The position numbers and the translations under genes were made by a program. A stretch of DNA of 64,000 nt from Bacilli bacterium (GTDB lineage: Bacteria; Bacillota; Bacilli; RF39; UBA660): assembly GCA_017525015.1 (NCBI GenBank), contig JAFXUK010000004.1, positions 124,001 through 188,000 of the forward strand, read 5' to 3'. Under the pieces are notes generated by a model. The model did no database searches. It had not been told where the DNA came from and was given only the letters and a program-made list of their open reading frames with translations. Of the stretch, positions 8,825-18,064 are shown piece by piece (the first letter of the stretch is position 1; every line of letters begins with the position of its first letter).

Positions 8825-9124
8825 TACTCCATTTATTTGTTCATCAATGTTTTTAATATTTTTTCTTGTATCACTAACATCTCTTTCAATAGAGTTAATT
8901 GATATCTTATTAGCTTTATCATTTAAGATAGCATAATCTTCAATTTTGGATCTAACAGAATTACTTCTTACAGAAGAATTAACAATATCTAAACATTTAT
9001 TAATGTTTTCATTTAGTCTTTTTAATTCTTCTGATAAAGCATCATATTTTTTTAATGATTCTTTTTCAGTTGTTAAATTATTTTCTAATACTTTTCTTTC
9101 GTTAGTATTTAACTCATCGCTCAT
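8807..9124 (-). CDS. Coiled-coil protein, possible partner of the LXG-like protein
   Basis: The 105-residue protein is highly charged and almost entirely helical, with no signal peptide. It overlaps the end of the 214-residue helical protein by 11 bases (ATGAGCGATGA). The start is chosen at that ATG; in-frame ATG and GTG codons lie three and five codons earlier, and none has a clear ribosome site, so translational coupling is likely. Together with the two genes before it, it forms a three-gene operon that resembles secreted-effector sets with small helical partners. Function unknown. Confidence 0.65.
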   Translation of the reverse strand: MSDELNTNERKVLENNLTTEKESLKKYDALSEELKRLNENINKCLDIVNSSVRSNSVRSKIEDYAILNDKANKISINSIERDVSDTRKNIKNIDEQINGVEKDTE

Positions 9125-9758
9125 ATACATATTTTGCACTAGGAGTTATACCTTGTACTTGTCTTTGGAAAGCAAGTACTTCTTGATAAGCTTCTTCTAG
9201 TATTCTTTCTGCTTTATCGTATATTTCATCTAGACCTTCTATTTTTTTGATTATTCTATCTAATTCTTGTAGCGTTGCTGTTGCAATAGCTATCTGAGCA
9301 TTAATAACATCAGCATCATACATTGGAACCCAAGTTGATAAGTATTCTCCTGGATTATCAGGATCCTCATAAACAACTTCTTTCGTTTCGTTTAGCATTC
9401 CTCTTAAAGTTTCAATACTATCTTCACATTGTTTTTTAGCATCTCTATATTCTTCTAATCTTGATGAATCTAACATTTCATCAGGTTCCATATAATCTTT
9501 TAACATTTGTAAAGCTTCTTCAATAGCAGCACCTAAGTGATCAGCAACTTGAGCTCTTTGACCAAGCGCCTGTTGGAATTCCGCCATTTTACCTCTAACT
9601 TGATCCCATTGTTCACCTTTTAAATCTGTTTCACTTTGTTCTATAAAATCAACTAAATGATTACCAGTAGAAGTAGCATCTCTACTATCTTGACTAAGGG
9701 TATTGAAAGTAGTAAATGATAATGCTGATTCTAATTCATCTAAATATAACTTAGCCAT
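9114..9758 (-). CDS. LXG/WXG-like helical protein
   Basis: The 214-residue protein is predicted to be entirely helical. It begins MAKLYLDELESALSFTTF, has a long N-terminal helix pair and no signal peptide. This resembles the N-terminal targeting domains (LXG/WXG100 class) of type VII-secreted proteins in Firmicutes, though without a definite LxG motif. It overlaps the stop of the 552-residue protein by 8 bases and is followed by a small coiled-coil protein. Possible roles are a secretion chaperone or a targeting partner for the hydrolase-like protein. Confidence 0.68.
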   Translation of the reverse strand: MAKLYLDELESALSFTTFNTLSQDSRDATSTGNHLVDFIEQSETDLKGEQWDQVRGKMAEFQQALGQRAQVADHLGAAIEEALQMLKDYMEPDEMLDSSRLEEYRDAKKQCEDSIETLRGMLNETKEVVYEDPDNPGEYLSTWVPMYDADVINAQIAIATATLQELDRIIKKIEGLDEIYDKAERILEEAYQEVLAFQRQVQGITPSAKYVYER

Positions 9759-11409
9759 TTACTATCGTCGCCCCTTCCAATAATTCATTTTGAATTTCAT
9801 CTAATGATTTTGTATCTAGATATTCTTGTTTAATATAAACATTAATACCATTACCTTTTACTTCCATTCTATCGAAGTAATCTTTACCTTCAAATTTCTT
9901 CATTAATTCAGACATTGCTGCTGATGCTGATTCTGCAGTATCGTATTTATAATAATATCTAAATGATACAATCTTTTCGCCATCTGTTTCTAAGATAGCA
10001 TTATGATTATCTTCAAAATTAAATTTTAATTCTCTTGTTCTCGGTGTCTCCGGAACTGTTGGTGGATTACCACCCGGATTATTACTACCCGGATTATTAT
10101 TATAAAAATCCGGAGTATTTCTTGGTGGTTTATAATCATTAATTGGTTTAGCCCCATCTTCATTAGGTACTTCTAATACTGAACCTAATTCATCTGCACC
10201 TTCTGCTAAATGTTTATCCATATCTATCATTGCTTGAGCATAACTTAATACTGATTCTGTTTGTAATGATAAATCTGTTAACAATTGATTTACTAAACTA
10301 AAGTAAGCATCAATATATTTACCTATACATCCAGGTATACCTTCAGTACTTCTAAAGTTTTGTGTACCATATCCAGATAAGTAACCTGAACTACTTACTT
10401 GTTGTCTAATACTATTCATAGCAGATTCAACATAACTATATTTAGAAGTAACTTCTCCACCTCTATAATTTAATTTTAAATCTGTTAAACTTCCAAGAAT
10501 TCCCATTTGATCATTCTTAACAAGATTATCAGTAATTGTAAATTTACCAGGACTTAATAATTTTCTTAAACTAGGTATATTTACACCTTCAAGATTAGTA
10601 TTAATTAAGTCTTCTATATTAACATCTATCTTTTCACCAGTATCAACATTATAAGTTATTAAACGATATTCAACACCACAATGTAACCAATCACTTGTAT
10701 TACCAATTTCATCAGTATATCCAAATATGCGATCAACTACTCCATTAGCAATAGTATCTCTATTTATACTACCATGATAATCATTCCAACCAGGTCTTCT
10801 TTCATAAGAAGTTTCCATAATATACATTTTATATCCGTTTTGTAAACCCAGTTGAACACGTTCATCTCTATAGCCATTATCAGGTGGATCAAAATAAAAT
10901 ATTGATGTACCATTATTGATAATAGCTTGATAATTTTCAGGATGTTTTACTTGTTCTATATCATTATTTGTATTGTTAACAACCATCCATGTATTAAGTT
11001 CTGGATGCAATGTTAATAAATTATTTAAACTTGTAAATCCATTTCCGCCACTAGCACTAAATGACATTTGACATACATTAGGTATATTCATACCACAGTC
11101 TTCTGTTAATGTTTGATAAGTCTGAGTAAGTAAATTCTCTGCATTTTCACCATAAGCAGTATAGGAAATACAACATATATATCCAGGAGGATTATCACTA
11201 TGTATTCTCTGTCTCAACATATCTGAATCATAGTATCCACCAAGTTCTCCACCATCTCCAGGTAAATAACCTAACATAGATACACTACCTTCATAATTAG
11301 CAGGAATATATAATCCATTATGGTGAGCGTCTTCACAGTAGTATCCACCACCATCTAATGCTTCTACAGTACTATAATTAGCGTTCAAGTATTCTTCTAA
11401 GTTTTCCAT
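9751..11409 (-). CDS. Large alpha/beta-hydrolase-like protein with helical C-terminal half
   Basis: The 552-residue protein has an N-terminal half (about 1-250) with the order expected for an alpha/beta hydrolase: a strand, a nucleophile-elbow-like SFSASGGNGF near residue 115, a later FYFDPPD segment and a late His. The middle (about 260-400) is helical and resembles WXG-like proteins. A Pro/Asn/Gly-rich linker (about 420-450) leads to a small C-terminal alpha/beta domain. It has no signal peptide, so export (if any) would be by a type VII-like route. The start at 11407-11409 is supported by AGGTGA before the ATG; a GTG three codons earlier lies in that site. The enzymatic role is inferred. 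Confidence 0.7.
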   Translation of the reverse strand: MENLEEYLNANYSTVEALDGGGYYCEDAHHNGLYIPANYEGSVSMLGYLPGDGGELGGYYDSDMLRQRIHSDNPPGYICCISYTAYGENAENLLTQTYQTLTEDCGMNIPNVCQMSFSASGGNGFTSLNNLLTLHPELNTWMVVNNTNNDIEQVKHPENYQAIINNGTSIFYFDPPDNGYRDERVQLGLQNGYKMYIMETSYERRPGWNDYHGSINRDTIANGVVDRIFGYTDEIGNTSDWLHCGVEYRLITYNVDTGEKIDVNIEDLINTNLEGVNIPSLRKLLSPGKFTITDNLVKNDQMGILGSLTDLKLNYRGGEVTSKYSYVESAMNSIRQQVSSSGYLSGYGTQNFRSTEGIPGCIGKYIDAYFSLVNQLLTDLSLQTESVLSYAQAMIDMDKHLAEGADELGSVLEVPNEDGAKPINDYKPPRNTPDFYNNNPGSNNPGGNPPTVPETPRTRELKFNFEDNHNAILETDGEKIVSFRYYYKYDTAESASAAMSELMKKFEGKDYFDRMEVKGNGINVYIKQEYLDTKSLDEIQNELLEGATIVNG

Positions 11410-11492
11410 ATACTTCACCTACTATCTAAATTCTATCATTTTATCAATTTATTGTAAATTAACCTACTATTTGCTTTACTCTAATTTTATAT

Positions 11493-11515
11493 AAAAAAGA
11501 TATCATTCGATATCT
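11493..11515 (-). terminator. Intrinsic terminator after Nudix gene
   Basis: AAGATATC/GATATCTT stem with a GAAT loop and T-run on the minus strand. Confidence 0.8.
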
Positions 11516-11994
11516 TCATCTTCTTTTAAATCATCATTTATAATATTTTGGAATTTATCATCATTACTTAATGTTCTAAGTATAGCTGGTAATAAGTTTT
11601 CTTTAGCTAAATCACTTATCTTAACCCATTTATAATAACTAGCATCACTATCATGATTAATCATATCATTTGTAAATCTTGTATCGTATTCATCAATAGT
11701 TGTCTTATATAAAATATATAATTCATGATACTTTCTTCCATTCATTTCAAAGAAGTTTTCTATTAATGCTTTCATAATAACTTCTGTTTCTAATATATCT
11801 ACTTGCATTTCTTCTTTTAATTCTCTTTGTAATGCCGCTAAACTACTTTCCATTGTTTTAACTCTACCACCAGGTATAGTTACAAAATCAATCTCTGGAT
11901 TAACCTCTACTAAGATTTCATCACCTTTTTGAATCATCAAGCCAGCTCTGTAGTTGAATTTAACATTTTCTTCTACCATCATTGATAAATCCAT
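11503..11994 (-). CDS. Nudix hydrolase
   Basis: The 163-residue protein has a Nudix box at about residues 42-64: G-x5-E-x7-REL-x-EE (GRVKTMES... QRELKEEMQV), with Gln in place of the usual late Gly. The family hydrolyses nucleoside diphosphates linked to another group; the substrate cannot be read from sequence. The start is supported by AAGGAGAATTATT. It lies 11 bases after a secreted Cys-rich protein in the same direction, so the two share a transcript. The tail is very acidic. Confidence 0.88.
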   Translation of the reverse strand: MDLSMMVEENVKFNYRAGLMIQKGDEILVEVNPEIDFVTIPGGRVKTMESSLAALQRELKEEMQVDILETEVIMKALIENFFEMNGRKYHELYILYKTTIDEYDTRFTNDMINHDSDASYYKWVKISDLAKENLLPAILRTLSNDDKFQNIINDDLKEDEDIE

Positions 11995-12005
11995 AATAAT
12001 TCTCC

Positions 12006-12584
12006 TTATTTTTCTTCTAATAATTTATCTAAATCTTTATAAATACTATCTAAATAACTATCCCCATATTCTCTTCCAGTTACAGTGCCATCATTATTAA
12101 TATCATATTTTTTATAAACATTATTATATGTTTCTTCTTCTTTTTCTTTAGATGAAATGATTTTTTGATCAGTAGCAATATTATTTAATGCTTTTGCAAG
12201 ACTTACTTTTAAATCAAAATGTTTATATCTTTCACTAAAATCTATTTTACTTAATATTTCTTTAACTTTACTTAATTCATCATCTGTTAGAGTAGTATAA
12301 CTTTCTTCATCGCTAACTTCACAATCTAAAGCACTACATCCCATAACTTTTATAACATGTAATGATTTTTTTTCAAAACCCATTGTAACTATATAAGTGT
12401 TTCCGGGTATTCCTCCATCTTCAGTTACAAATTCAAACATATTACCTAAACATTTTTCTTTTTCACATGTACATTCATCATTACATTTACATTTAAGGTC
12501 ACATTTCTTTGGTATCATAAAACCAACTAATATTCCTAAACCAAATAATAATATAATCCCTATACAAATTAATACTTTCTTCAT
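12006..12584 (-). CDS. Membrane-anchored Cys-rich protein with an EF-hand-like loop
   Basis: The 192-residue protein has an N-terminal membrane segment (about 5-24), then a short Cys cluster (KKCDLKCKCNDECTCEKEKC) and a soluble extracellular part. Near the C terminus is DINNDGTVTGREY, which resembles a calcium-binding EF-hand or dockerin loop. Cys and acidic residues suggest metal binding. The ATG at 12582-12584 is preferred because AGGTGA precedes it. Function unknown; the calcium loop is a reasonable but single-motif guess. Confidence 0.72.
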   Translation of the reverse strand: MKKVLICIGIILLFGLGILVGFMIPKKCDLKCKCNDECTCEKEKCLGNMFEFVTEDGGIPGNTYIVTMGFEKKSLHVIKVMGCSALDCEVSDEESYTTLTDDELSKVKEILSKIDFSERYKHFDLKVSLAKALNNIATDQKIISSKEKEEETYNNVYKKYDINNDGTVTGREYGDSYLDSIYKDLDKLLEEK

Positions 12585-12666
12585 TACGTTCACCTACTAT
12601 GTAAATTATATCATAAAATGATTTAAAATTAGATAGTAATAAGATATAATTCTTATGGTGATAAAA

Positions 12667-13020
12667 ATGAATTTTTTTAAAAAATATTTTTTCTATTTAG
12701 TAAGATGGCAACTCAGTACTCCAATCTTAGCAATCGTATTAAAATTACTATCTAATATGAGTACATTAACAGCTACTATTATAGCCAACTTAATTGGTGG
12801 TCTAATCTTCTTCTGGGTAGATAAAATAATTTTTAAGAAAACTTCCGATGTACCTTTATGGGAAATTAAAAACAAAGTTGAATGTCATGACTGTCACAAA
12901 AATACTAAAGGTTACCGTATTGTTATGTGGGGTAACTACGATAGATCAGAAGATAAAAATCCTCAATATAGATGTCGTGAATGTAGTCTAAAAAAGATGA
13001 AATTAATTAATAGTAAATAA
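12667..13020 (+). CDS. Small membrane protein with C-terminal zinc-ribbon-like Cys pairs
   Basis: The 117-residue protein has two membrane segments in the N-terminal 65 residues, with a Gly-rich second segment (IIANLIGGLIFFWVDKIIF). The C-terminal soluble part has CHDC and CREC pairs, expected to bind zinc. The start is set by GGTGAT before the ATG, and a TATAAT-like box lies upstream near 12645. It is one of the few rightward genes here and is convergent with the next gene, sharing a two-way terminator. Function unknown. Confidence 0.75.
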   Translation: MNFFKKYFFYLVRWQLSTPILAIVLKLLSNMSTLTATIIANLIGGLIFFWVDKIIFKKTSDVPLWEIKNKVECHDCHKNTKGYRIVMWGNYDRSEDKNPQYRCRECSLKKMKLINSK

Positions 13021-13046
13021 AAAAGATATCATTTGATATCTTTTTT
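13018..13046. terminator. Bidirectional terminator
   Basis: AAAAAAGATATC/GATATCTTTTTTT symmetrical hairpin between convergent genes. Confidence 0.9.
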
Positions 13047-14419
13047 TAATCATGTAAAGCTTCTGCTCTTTCGTATATGATACAAGTATCTCCTTTTATA
13101 TCAGTATCTGGCATATCACATACATAACCATCAGTTAATTCAGCAGTCTTTGTTTCGTTTATACATCTATCATGATCTACTTTTGTATAACCAGAAGGAC
13201 AAGCCATTTTATGTTGTGCAGGTTCTTCCTCTTCTTTAATACACTTAGTACCTTTCATTGAGAATTCATTTTCACAAGTATATTCACTTACAATAGGATC
13301 TGTATATTTAATAGAGTTTTCACAATATTCATTTCTACTACTATATTGTTTACCATCACGAGCACCTTTACAAACTAATACATTTGAAGCATCATCCCAA
13401 CACATATGACCTATTTGAATTTTTCCTGGACATCCTTCAGCAATTACTGGTGCTCTATGCCAGTAACATTTACCACCAGACATAGTTGTTTCAGTTCCAT
13501 CATGTAATTCACAAGGACTCATTGGATGAGTTGCTTTTGATTTATCTACACAAATATATCCATCGTCTCCTGATCCAGGTTGTGCTAAAGCAATATCACT
13601 CTTCTTAGTTAATTCTCCACTAGAACAAGTAAAGCTCTTAGGAACAGGATCTCTTTCTTCTTCTCTAATACATTTATCACCTTTTAAAGTACGACCTTCA
13701 GCACATTCATATTCTTCTGTTTCTTCTGGACGTCCTTCTTCATAACATTTACCATCATGTTCTATATATCCTCTAGGACAAACTTTACCTTCTTTAGCTT
13801 TTTCTCTAGCTTTTTCTTTATAACACCAGTCGCCATTTAAAGTCCATCCTTCTTCACATCTATTACCAGAAGCTTCTGTTTCTTTTATTTCTCTAATAGA
13901 TCTATTTAAAAAATATTCTACATCTATATTTTTTTCTTTAGCTATTTTATTAATATAAGCAGCTTTAGCTGGACTTATATCATATTCTTTAGCTAAATCT
14001 CTATCTTCTTTTGTGATTTTATCTATAACAATTAAATCTAGACCAAGATTTTTTTCAGTTAAAGGATTAGCAATATATCTACGTAATTCATCCATATCAA
14101 CTTTGCCATCAACATGAATTAAAACTACAGCCGTATCATCTCTAATATAATCATATTCTGCAGTTTTATTCATTATTTCAGTCATAACTTCTTCTAGATT
14201 CATATCATCATTAACTTTTTCAAGAACTTTTTCCGCATCTTCATTTAAAGCATTAACTTCTGTAACTTTATCTTTTTTAAGTTTAATTTCAATACTAGGA
14301 TTAATATCCATAGTTAAAGTAGCTACACCACTATTCTTTCTATTTAATACTAATAGTACTACTACAACTATTAAAACTACTAAACATAAAGCTCCAGCTA
14401 TCATCATTTTCTTTTTCAT
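13046..14419 (-). CDS. RsgI-like membrane protein with Cys-rich extracellular repeats
   Basis: The 457-residue protein has a single membrane segment (about 6-26), then a domain at about 31-175 matching the extracellular region of RsgI anti-sigma factors: TLTMDINPSIEIKL followed later by DRDLAKEYDISPAKAAYI. RsgI's cytoplasmic sigma-binding part is missing. The C-terminal ~270 residues contain about two dozen Cys in irregular repeats of the form C-x-(E/P)-G-x2-L-x-GD-x-C, which suggests a disulfide-stabilised ligand-binding ectodomain. The start has AAGGTGATAAT. It may sense the cell surface or bind polymers; there is no sigma factor gene next to it. Confidence 0.83.
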   Translation of the reverse strand: MKKKMMIAGALCLVVLIVVVVLLVLNRKNSGVATLTMDINPSIEIKLKKDKVTEVNALNEDAEKVLEKVNDDMNLEEVMTEIMNKTAEYDYIRDDTAVVLIHVDGKVDMDELRRYIANPLTEKNLGLDLIVIDKITKEDRDLAKEYDISPAKAAYINKIAKEKNIDVEYFLNRSIREIKETEASGNRCEEGWTLNGDWCYKEKAREKAKEGKVCPRGYIEHDGKCYEEGRPEETEEYECAEGRTLKGDKCIREEERDPVPKSFTCSSGELTKKSDIALAQPGSGDDGYICVDKSKATHPMSPCELHDGTETTMSGGKCYWHRAPVIAEGCPGKIQIGHMCWDDASNVLVCKGARDGKQYSSRNEYCENSIKYTDPIVSEYTCENEFSMKGTKCIKEEEEPAQHKMACPSGYTKVDHDRCINETKTAELTDGYVCDMPDTDIKGDTCIIYERAEALHD

Positions 14420-14452
14420 ATTATCACCTTATTTAAATTATAATATATATGA

Positions 14453-14481
14453 TAAAAAAAAGACACTAAAAAGTGTCTTTT
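14453..14481 (-). terminator. Intrinsic terminator
   Basis: AAAGACACT/AGTGTCTTT stem with T-run after the gene at 14483. Confidence 0.85.
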
Positions 14482-14482
14482 A

Positions 14483-15079
14483 TTAATGTGTAACTTCTAA
14501 ATCATTAACTTCTACTTCTTCAATTTTATCTTTTAAATCTACATAAGCAAAAATCGTTGTACCAGATTCTTTATTTCCATCAGCAATATAGAATACCTTG
14601 CCATTTCTTATAAATGGTTTAGTAATTACCGTTCTTTTACTATCTTTAAAAGTTATTTTAGAATATACATTCTTAATTTCTAATAACTTTTCTTTATCTT
14701 TAAAAACAGTTATTTCATAAGTATTGCGACATGTTTCTGTTTTAAAGAAAACATAATGTTCTCCATATCTAGTATATACATTAGAAATATTACAATCTCC
14801 ACCATCATTTGCTTCATAACTTGGAGCAACTTTTTTAGCTTCTTCTTGAGTTAAATACTTTATATCTTTATCAGGTGTCCCATTAAAGAATGTATTAATT
14901 TCTTCATATGTAGACTTCTTTTCAATTACTTCTTTTACTTCTTTAGGAGCATTTGTTTCTTCATCATTAACTTCTTTTTTACCTGTGGAATAACCAACAG
15001 CACCAAAAATTAAAATAACTAAAATAACTAAACCAAATATTAAAAGTTTATTACTTTTTTTCTTTTCATTAATATCCAT
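14483..15079 (-). CDS. Membrane-anchored extracellular protein of unknown function
   Basis: The 198-residue protein has a Lys-rich start, one membrane segment (about 11-27) and a soluble extracellular domain of beta character with two Cys (near residues 98 and 117). No family was recognised. It starts one base after the stop of the 235-residue gene and ends the CoA-transferase operon, so it is probably co-transcribed with that group. Function unknown. Confidence 0.7.
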   Translation of the reverse strand: MDINEKKKSNKLLIFGLVILVILIFGAVGYSTGKKEVNDEETNAPKEVKEVIEKKSTYEEINTFFNGTPDKDIKYLTQEEAKKVAPSYEANDGGDCNISNVYTRYGEHYVFFKTETCRNTYEITVFKDKEKLLEIKNVYSKITFKDSKRTVITKPFIRNGKVFYIADGNKESGTTIFAYVDLKDKIEEVEVNDLEVTH

Positions 15080-15080
15080 T

Positions 15081-15788
15081 TTATTTTCCCATCTCCATTT
15101 GTTTTGTTCCTAATAATTCTTCTTTACTATAGTACTTATCTCTGGAACCTTCCTGCTTAATAACTACTCCTTTAATATACTTAGGATCAATATAACTTAC
15201 TCCACCATTATTTATATATACATCTTTACCTTTAAAAGATAAATCAACATCTACTTCTTCTGTAGGAAATTGTAATATTACTGTAACATTATTATCTTTA
15301 TAAGAACCAACTAAGTTTATTAAATCTCCAAAAGAAGTCATAGGTGTAGTTGTTAAAGAAAGTGATGGTATATCATCAAAAACTCCTTGCATTCCATGAC
15401 CATTATTTATTAAACCATCTTCTACAATACTTTTTATATTTTCGTTTGATGGAACTCCATCAATATCTCTAACAGGTCCTAAATAAGCTCTATGAATAGC
15501 AGTTACATAATTAGGATCAGCAAATAAACTATTTAAATATTCACCAGTTTCTCTATCAAAGTTACATACTTCATCCCATCCAGCCATAAGATTGTAGAAG
15601 AATTCATACTTACCATAATCATTTAGTCTTTCCATTCTTTTTAATAAATCTCTTGAAAAATCAAATTCAAAGAAACTATATCTATCTTCAGCCATCGCAA
15701 CTAAAACAGTATCTGCTACATGTGCTCTTTTTTCGATTATTTTTTTATCTAAACTTCTTTTACTTTTTATCCATTCTTTTAAGTTCAT
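15081..15788 (-). CDS. Unknown protein, weakly ADP-ribosyltransferase-like C-terminal half
   Basis: The 235-residue cytoplasmic protein has a helical N-terminal part (about 1-95). The C-terminal part has a conserved-looking His (AIHRAYLGP), an I..I..DGL element, a SLSLTTTP strand and a final ISYIDPKYIKGVVIK-like strand. The order is reminiscent of ADP-ribosyltransferase-fold proteins, but the catalytic Glu cannot be assigned with confidence. It overlaps the flavoprotein gene's end closely and has AGGTGAAGCT before its ATG. The annotation should stay 'unknown'. Confidence 0.6.
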   Translation of the reverse strand: MNLKEWIKSKRSLDKKIIEKRAHVADTVLVAMAEDRYSFFEFDFSRDLLKRMERLNDYGKYEFFYNLMAGWDEVCNFDRETGEYLNSLFADPNYVTAIHRAYLGPVRDIDGVPSNENIKSIVEDGLINNGHGMQGVFDDIPSLSLTTTPMTSFGDLINLVGSYKDNNVTVILQFPTEEVDVDLSFKGKDVYINNGGVSYIDPKYIKGVVIKQEGSRDKYYSKEELLGTKQMEMGK

Positions 15789-15796
15789 AGCTTCAC

Positions 15797-16414
15797 CTAT
15801 CTAATAAAATTAGTCCATGCTCCAGATTCTCTTTCAGGTAAACCATATTCTTTTTTACCTAAATTGATACTCTTAATTAAGAAAGCCATATTTCTTCCTA
15901 GATTACGCATAGTTTGTAATCCTTCTTCATCTTTTAGTACATCTTCTTTTTTAGAACCATGTACTTCATTCCAATAAGTACTTGTAGCAATAGGCATTCC
16001 TGCTATACCAAAATACTTATGTATTTCATCATATGCACTAGTACTTCCAGCTCTACGTGATGATATAACAGCAGCACCTACTTTCATAGTTTTACCTATA
16101 TAACTACTATGGAATAAACGATCTAAGAATACTTTTAAAGTACCATTCATTCCTGAATAATATACTGGTGTTCCAATTAGTATTCCATCACTTTCTCCAA
16201 ATATTTTAGCTGCTTCATTTACTTCATCATCAAATACACATTTTCTTAATTCTTTGCATTTAAAACAACCGATACAACCTCTAATATCTTCATTACCGAT
16301 ATGTAATGTTTCAGTTTCAATGCCTTCTTTATTTAATTCCTTTTCTACTTCTTTTAAAGCCGTTGCTGTACATCCATCTACATGAGGACTACCATTTATA
16401 ATTAATACTTTCAT
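15797..16414 (-). CDS. Iron-sulfur flavoprotein / NADPH-dependent FMN reductase family
   Basis: The 205-residue protein has a flavodoxin-like fold: the FMN-binding start VLIINGSPHVDGCT, and a GTPVYYSGMNGTLKVFLDR block near residue 81. A Cys cluster at about residues 47-59 (C-x2-C-x2-C-x5-C) is like that of the iron-sulfur flavoprotein (Isf) group. It would move electrons between NAD(P)H, FMN and an acceptor. It follows the CoA-transferase gene by one base, so they share an operon. The start has AAAGGAGAGTAAT. Confidence 0.9.
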   Translation of the reverse strand: MKVLIINGSPHVDGCTATALKEVEKELNKEGIETETLHIGNEDIRGCIGCFKCKELRKCVFDDEVNEAAKIFGESDGILIGTPVYYSGMNGTLKVFLDRLFHSSYIGKTMKVGAAVISSRRAGSTSAYDEIHKYFGIAGMPIATSTYWNEVHGSKKEDVLKDEEGLQTMRNLGRNMAFLIKSINLGKKEYGLPERESGAWTNFIR

Positions 16415-16415
16415 A

Positions 16416-17993
16416 TTACTCTCCTTTTAGAAATTCATCTTTAATATTCATTTTTTCTTCTCTAAATATTCTCTCATCCATTAGTTTTAAATCTTTAGAT
16501 ACTAATGGTTTAAATGCCATATGAGCAAGAATATCTTTTTCTAAATCTACACCAGGTGCTATTTCAATTAACATAACTCCATCTTTTGTTAATTTAAATA
16601 CACCTCTTTCGGTAACATATAATACTTCTTGTCCTGTTTTAATAGCTTGTTCAGCAGAGAATGTAATTTGTTGTACTTTATCAACAAATTTAGGTTTTTC
16701 TCCGTCTTTCTTTATAACTAACTTACCATCTTTAATTTCTTCTTCTAAACCAACAGCAGTAAATGTTCCCATGAATATTACTTTCTTAGTACTTTGAGTA
16801 ATATTAATAAATCCACCAGGTCCTGTTACTCTAGTACCAAATTTAGATACGTTAACATTACCATCTTTATCTACTTCAGCAAGTCCTACAATACCCATAT
16901 CTAGACTTCCACCATTATAAGCATCAAATTGTTCAGCTGTTTGAATAACTGAATCTGGATTAACAGAAGCTCCAAATACAATACCACCAATTGGTACACC
17001 ACCAGTTGGTCCTGATTCAACAGATAAATAAATGTAATCACTTATTCCTTCTTCAGCACAACTATTAGCTACTGAGTCAGGCATACCAACACCTAAGTTG
17101 ATAACATCACCTTTTCTAACTTCCATTGCACTTCTACGACCACATACTTTTCTTTCATCTAATGGTCTTATTTCAATATCTTCTAATTTAATTCTCTTAT
17201 CTCCTGTTATTTCTGGTTTATAGAAAGGAATATTATATTCACCTAATGAAGTATCTGGTTCATTAACTACAACATAATCTACATAAGAAGAATGAATTAA
17301 TACATTTCTTGCTCTAAAAGAATTTTTAGGTTTAATACCTTTAACTTCTACTACAACAATACCACCACTATTATGAGCAGCTATTGCCATATTATATTGT
17401 TCACCAATAACCCCTTCTTCTTCTAATGAGATATTACCATCTTCATCAGCATAACTTGCTTTTAATAACGCTACATTAATTGGAAATGAATGATAAAAAA
17501 GATTTTCTTTTCCGCCAATATTAACTACTTCAACAAATGGATCTAAGTCTTTAGCTTTTTCATTAGCACAGCATCCTTCTACACGAGGATCAGCAAATGT
17601 TCCTAAACCTATATGGGTAATAATACCAACTTCATGACCAGCAATTGCTCTATATAAATGGTTTATTACTCCTAGTGGTACAGCAAATGCTGGGAATTGA
17701 TTACCACCAATAGCATTACCAAATACTCTTCCCATTCCTAAGTGTGCACATATTGCTCTACCAACTAAACCTGGTTTAGCTAACATATTCATACCTACAT
17801 CATCATTAGTTAAATTACCAGGACTTATACCACAAGTAACTCCTATATTACATGGATGTCCAGTACTTAAAAACGAATCCATTACGCTTCTAATTAAAGC
17901 TTCTGGACTACCAGATCCTCCACTACCACTTATGGCTACCATATCTTCATCTTTTATTAATGAAGCAACATCTTTTTTATCAATTATTTTCAT
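16416..17993 (-). CDS. Acyl-CoA:acetate / propionate CoA-transferase family (YdiF-like)
   Basis: The 525-residue protein matches the fused-subunit family I CoA-transferases: a Gly-rich N-terminal motif (GSGGSGSPEALI), a large middle, and a C-terminal half with LSVESGPTGG carrying the catalytic Glu at about residue 326. These enzymes swap CoA between short-chain acids in fermentation. The ATG at 17991-17993 is chosen because AGGTGAT precedes it; a GTG three codons earlier is part of that site. It leads an operon with the flavoprotein and two unknown genes. Confidence 0.93.
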   Translation of the reverse strand: MKIIDKKDVASLIKDEDMVAISGSGGSGSPEALIRSVMDSFLSTGHPCNIGVTCGISPGNLTNDDVGMNMLAKPGLVGRAICAHLGMGRVFGNAIGGNQFPAFAVPLGVINHLYRAIAGHEVGIITHIGLGTFADPRVEGCCANEKAKDLDPFVEVVNIGGKENLFYHSFPINVALLKASYADEDGNISLEEEGVIGEQYNMAIAAHNSGGIVVVEVKGIKPKNSFRARNVLIHSSYVDYVVVNEPDTSLGEYNIPFYKPEITGDKRIKLEDIEIRPLDERKVCGRRSAMEVRKGDVINLGVGMPDSVANSCAEEGISDYIYLSVESGPTGGVPIGGIVFGASVNPDSVIQTAEQFDAYNGGSLDMGIVGLAEVDKDGNVNVSKFGTRVTGPGGFINITQSTKKVIFMGTFTAVGLEEEIKDGKLVIKKDGEKPKFVDKVQQITFSAEQAIKTGQEVLYVTERGVFKLTKDGVMLIEIAPGVDLEKDILAHMAFKPLVSKDLKLMDERIFREEKMNIKDEFLKGE

Positions 17994-18030
17994 AAGTATC
18001 ACCTAATATAAATATATCATTTTTACAAAT

Positions 18031-18062
18031 AAAAAGAAACGATTTGAAATCATTTCTTTAAA
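18031..18062 (-). terminator. Intrinsic terminator
   Basis: Imperfect stem AAAGAAATGATTT/AATCGTTTCTTT with T-run after the acyltransferase gene. Confidence 0.75.
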
Positions 18063-18064
18063 AA

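Noticed and set aside
9114..9116. Mycoplasma-type genetic code (TGA as Trp)
   Set aside because: TGA ends genes here and at other places, and TGG is used for Trp throughout.
15081..15788. Naming the 235-aa protein an ADP-ribosyltransferase toxin
   Set aside because: Only the order of a few motifs is suggestive and the catalytic Glu is not identifiable, so it is left as unknown.
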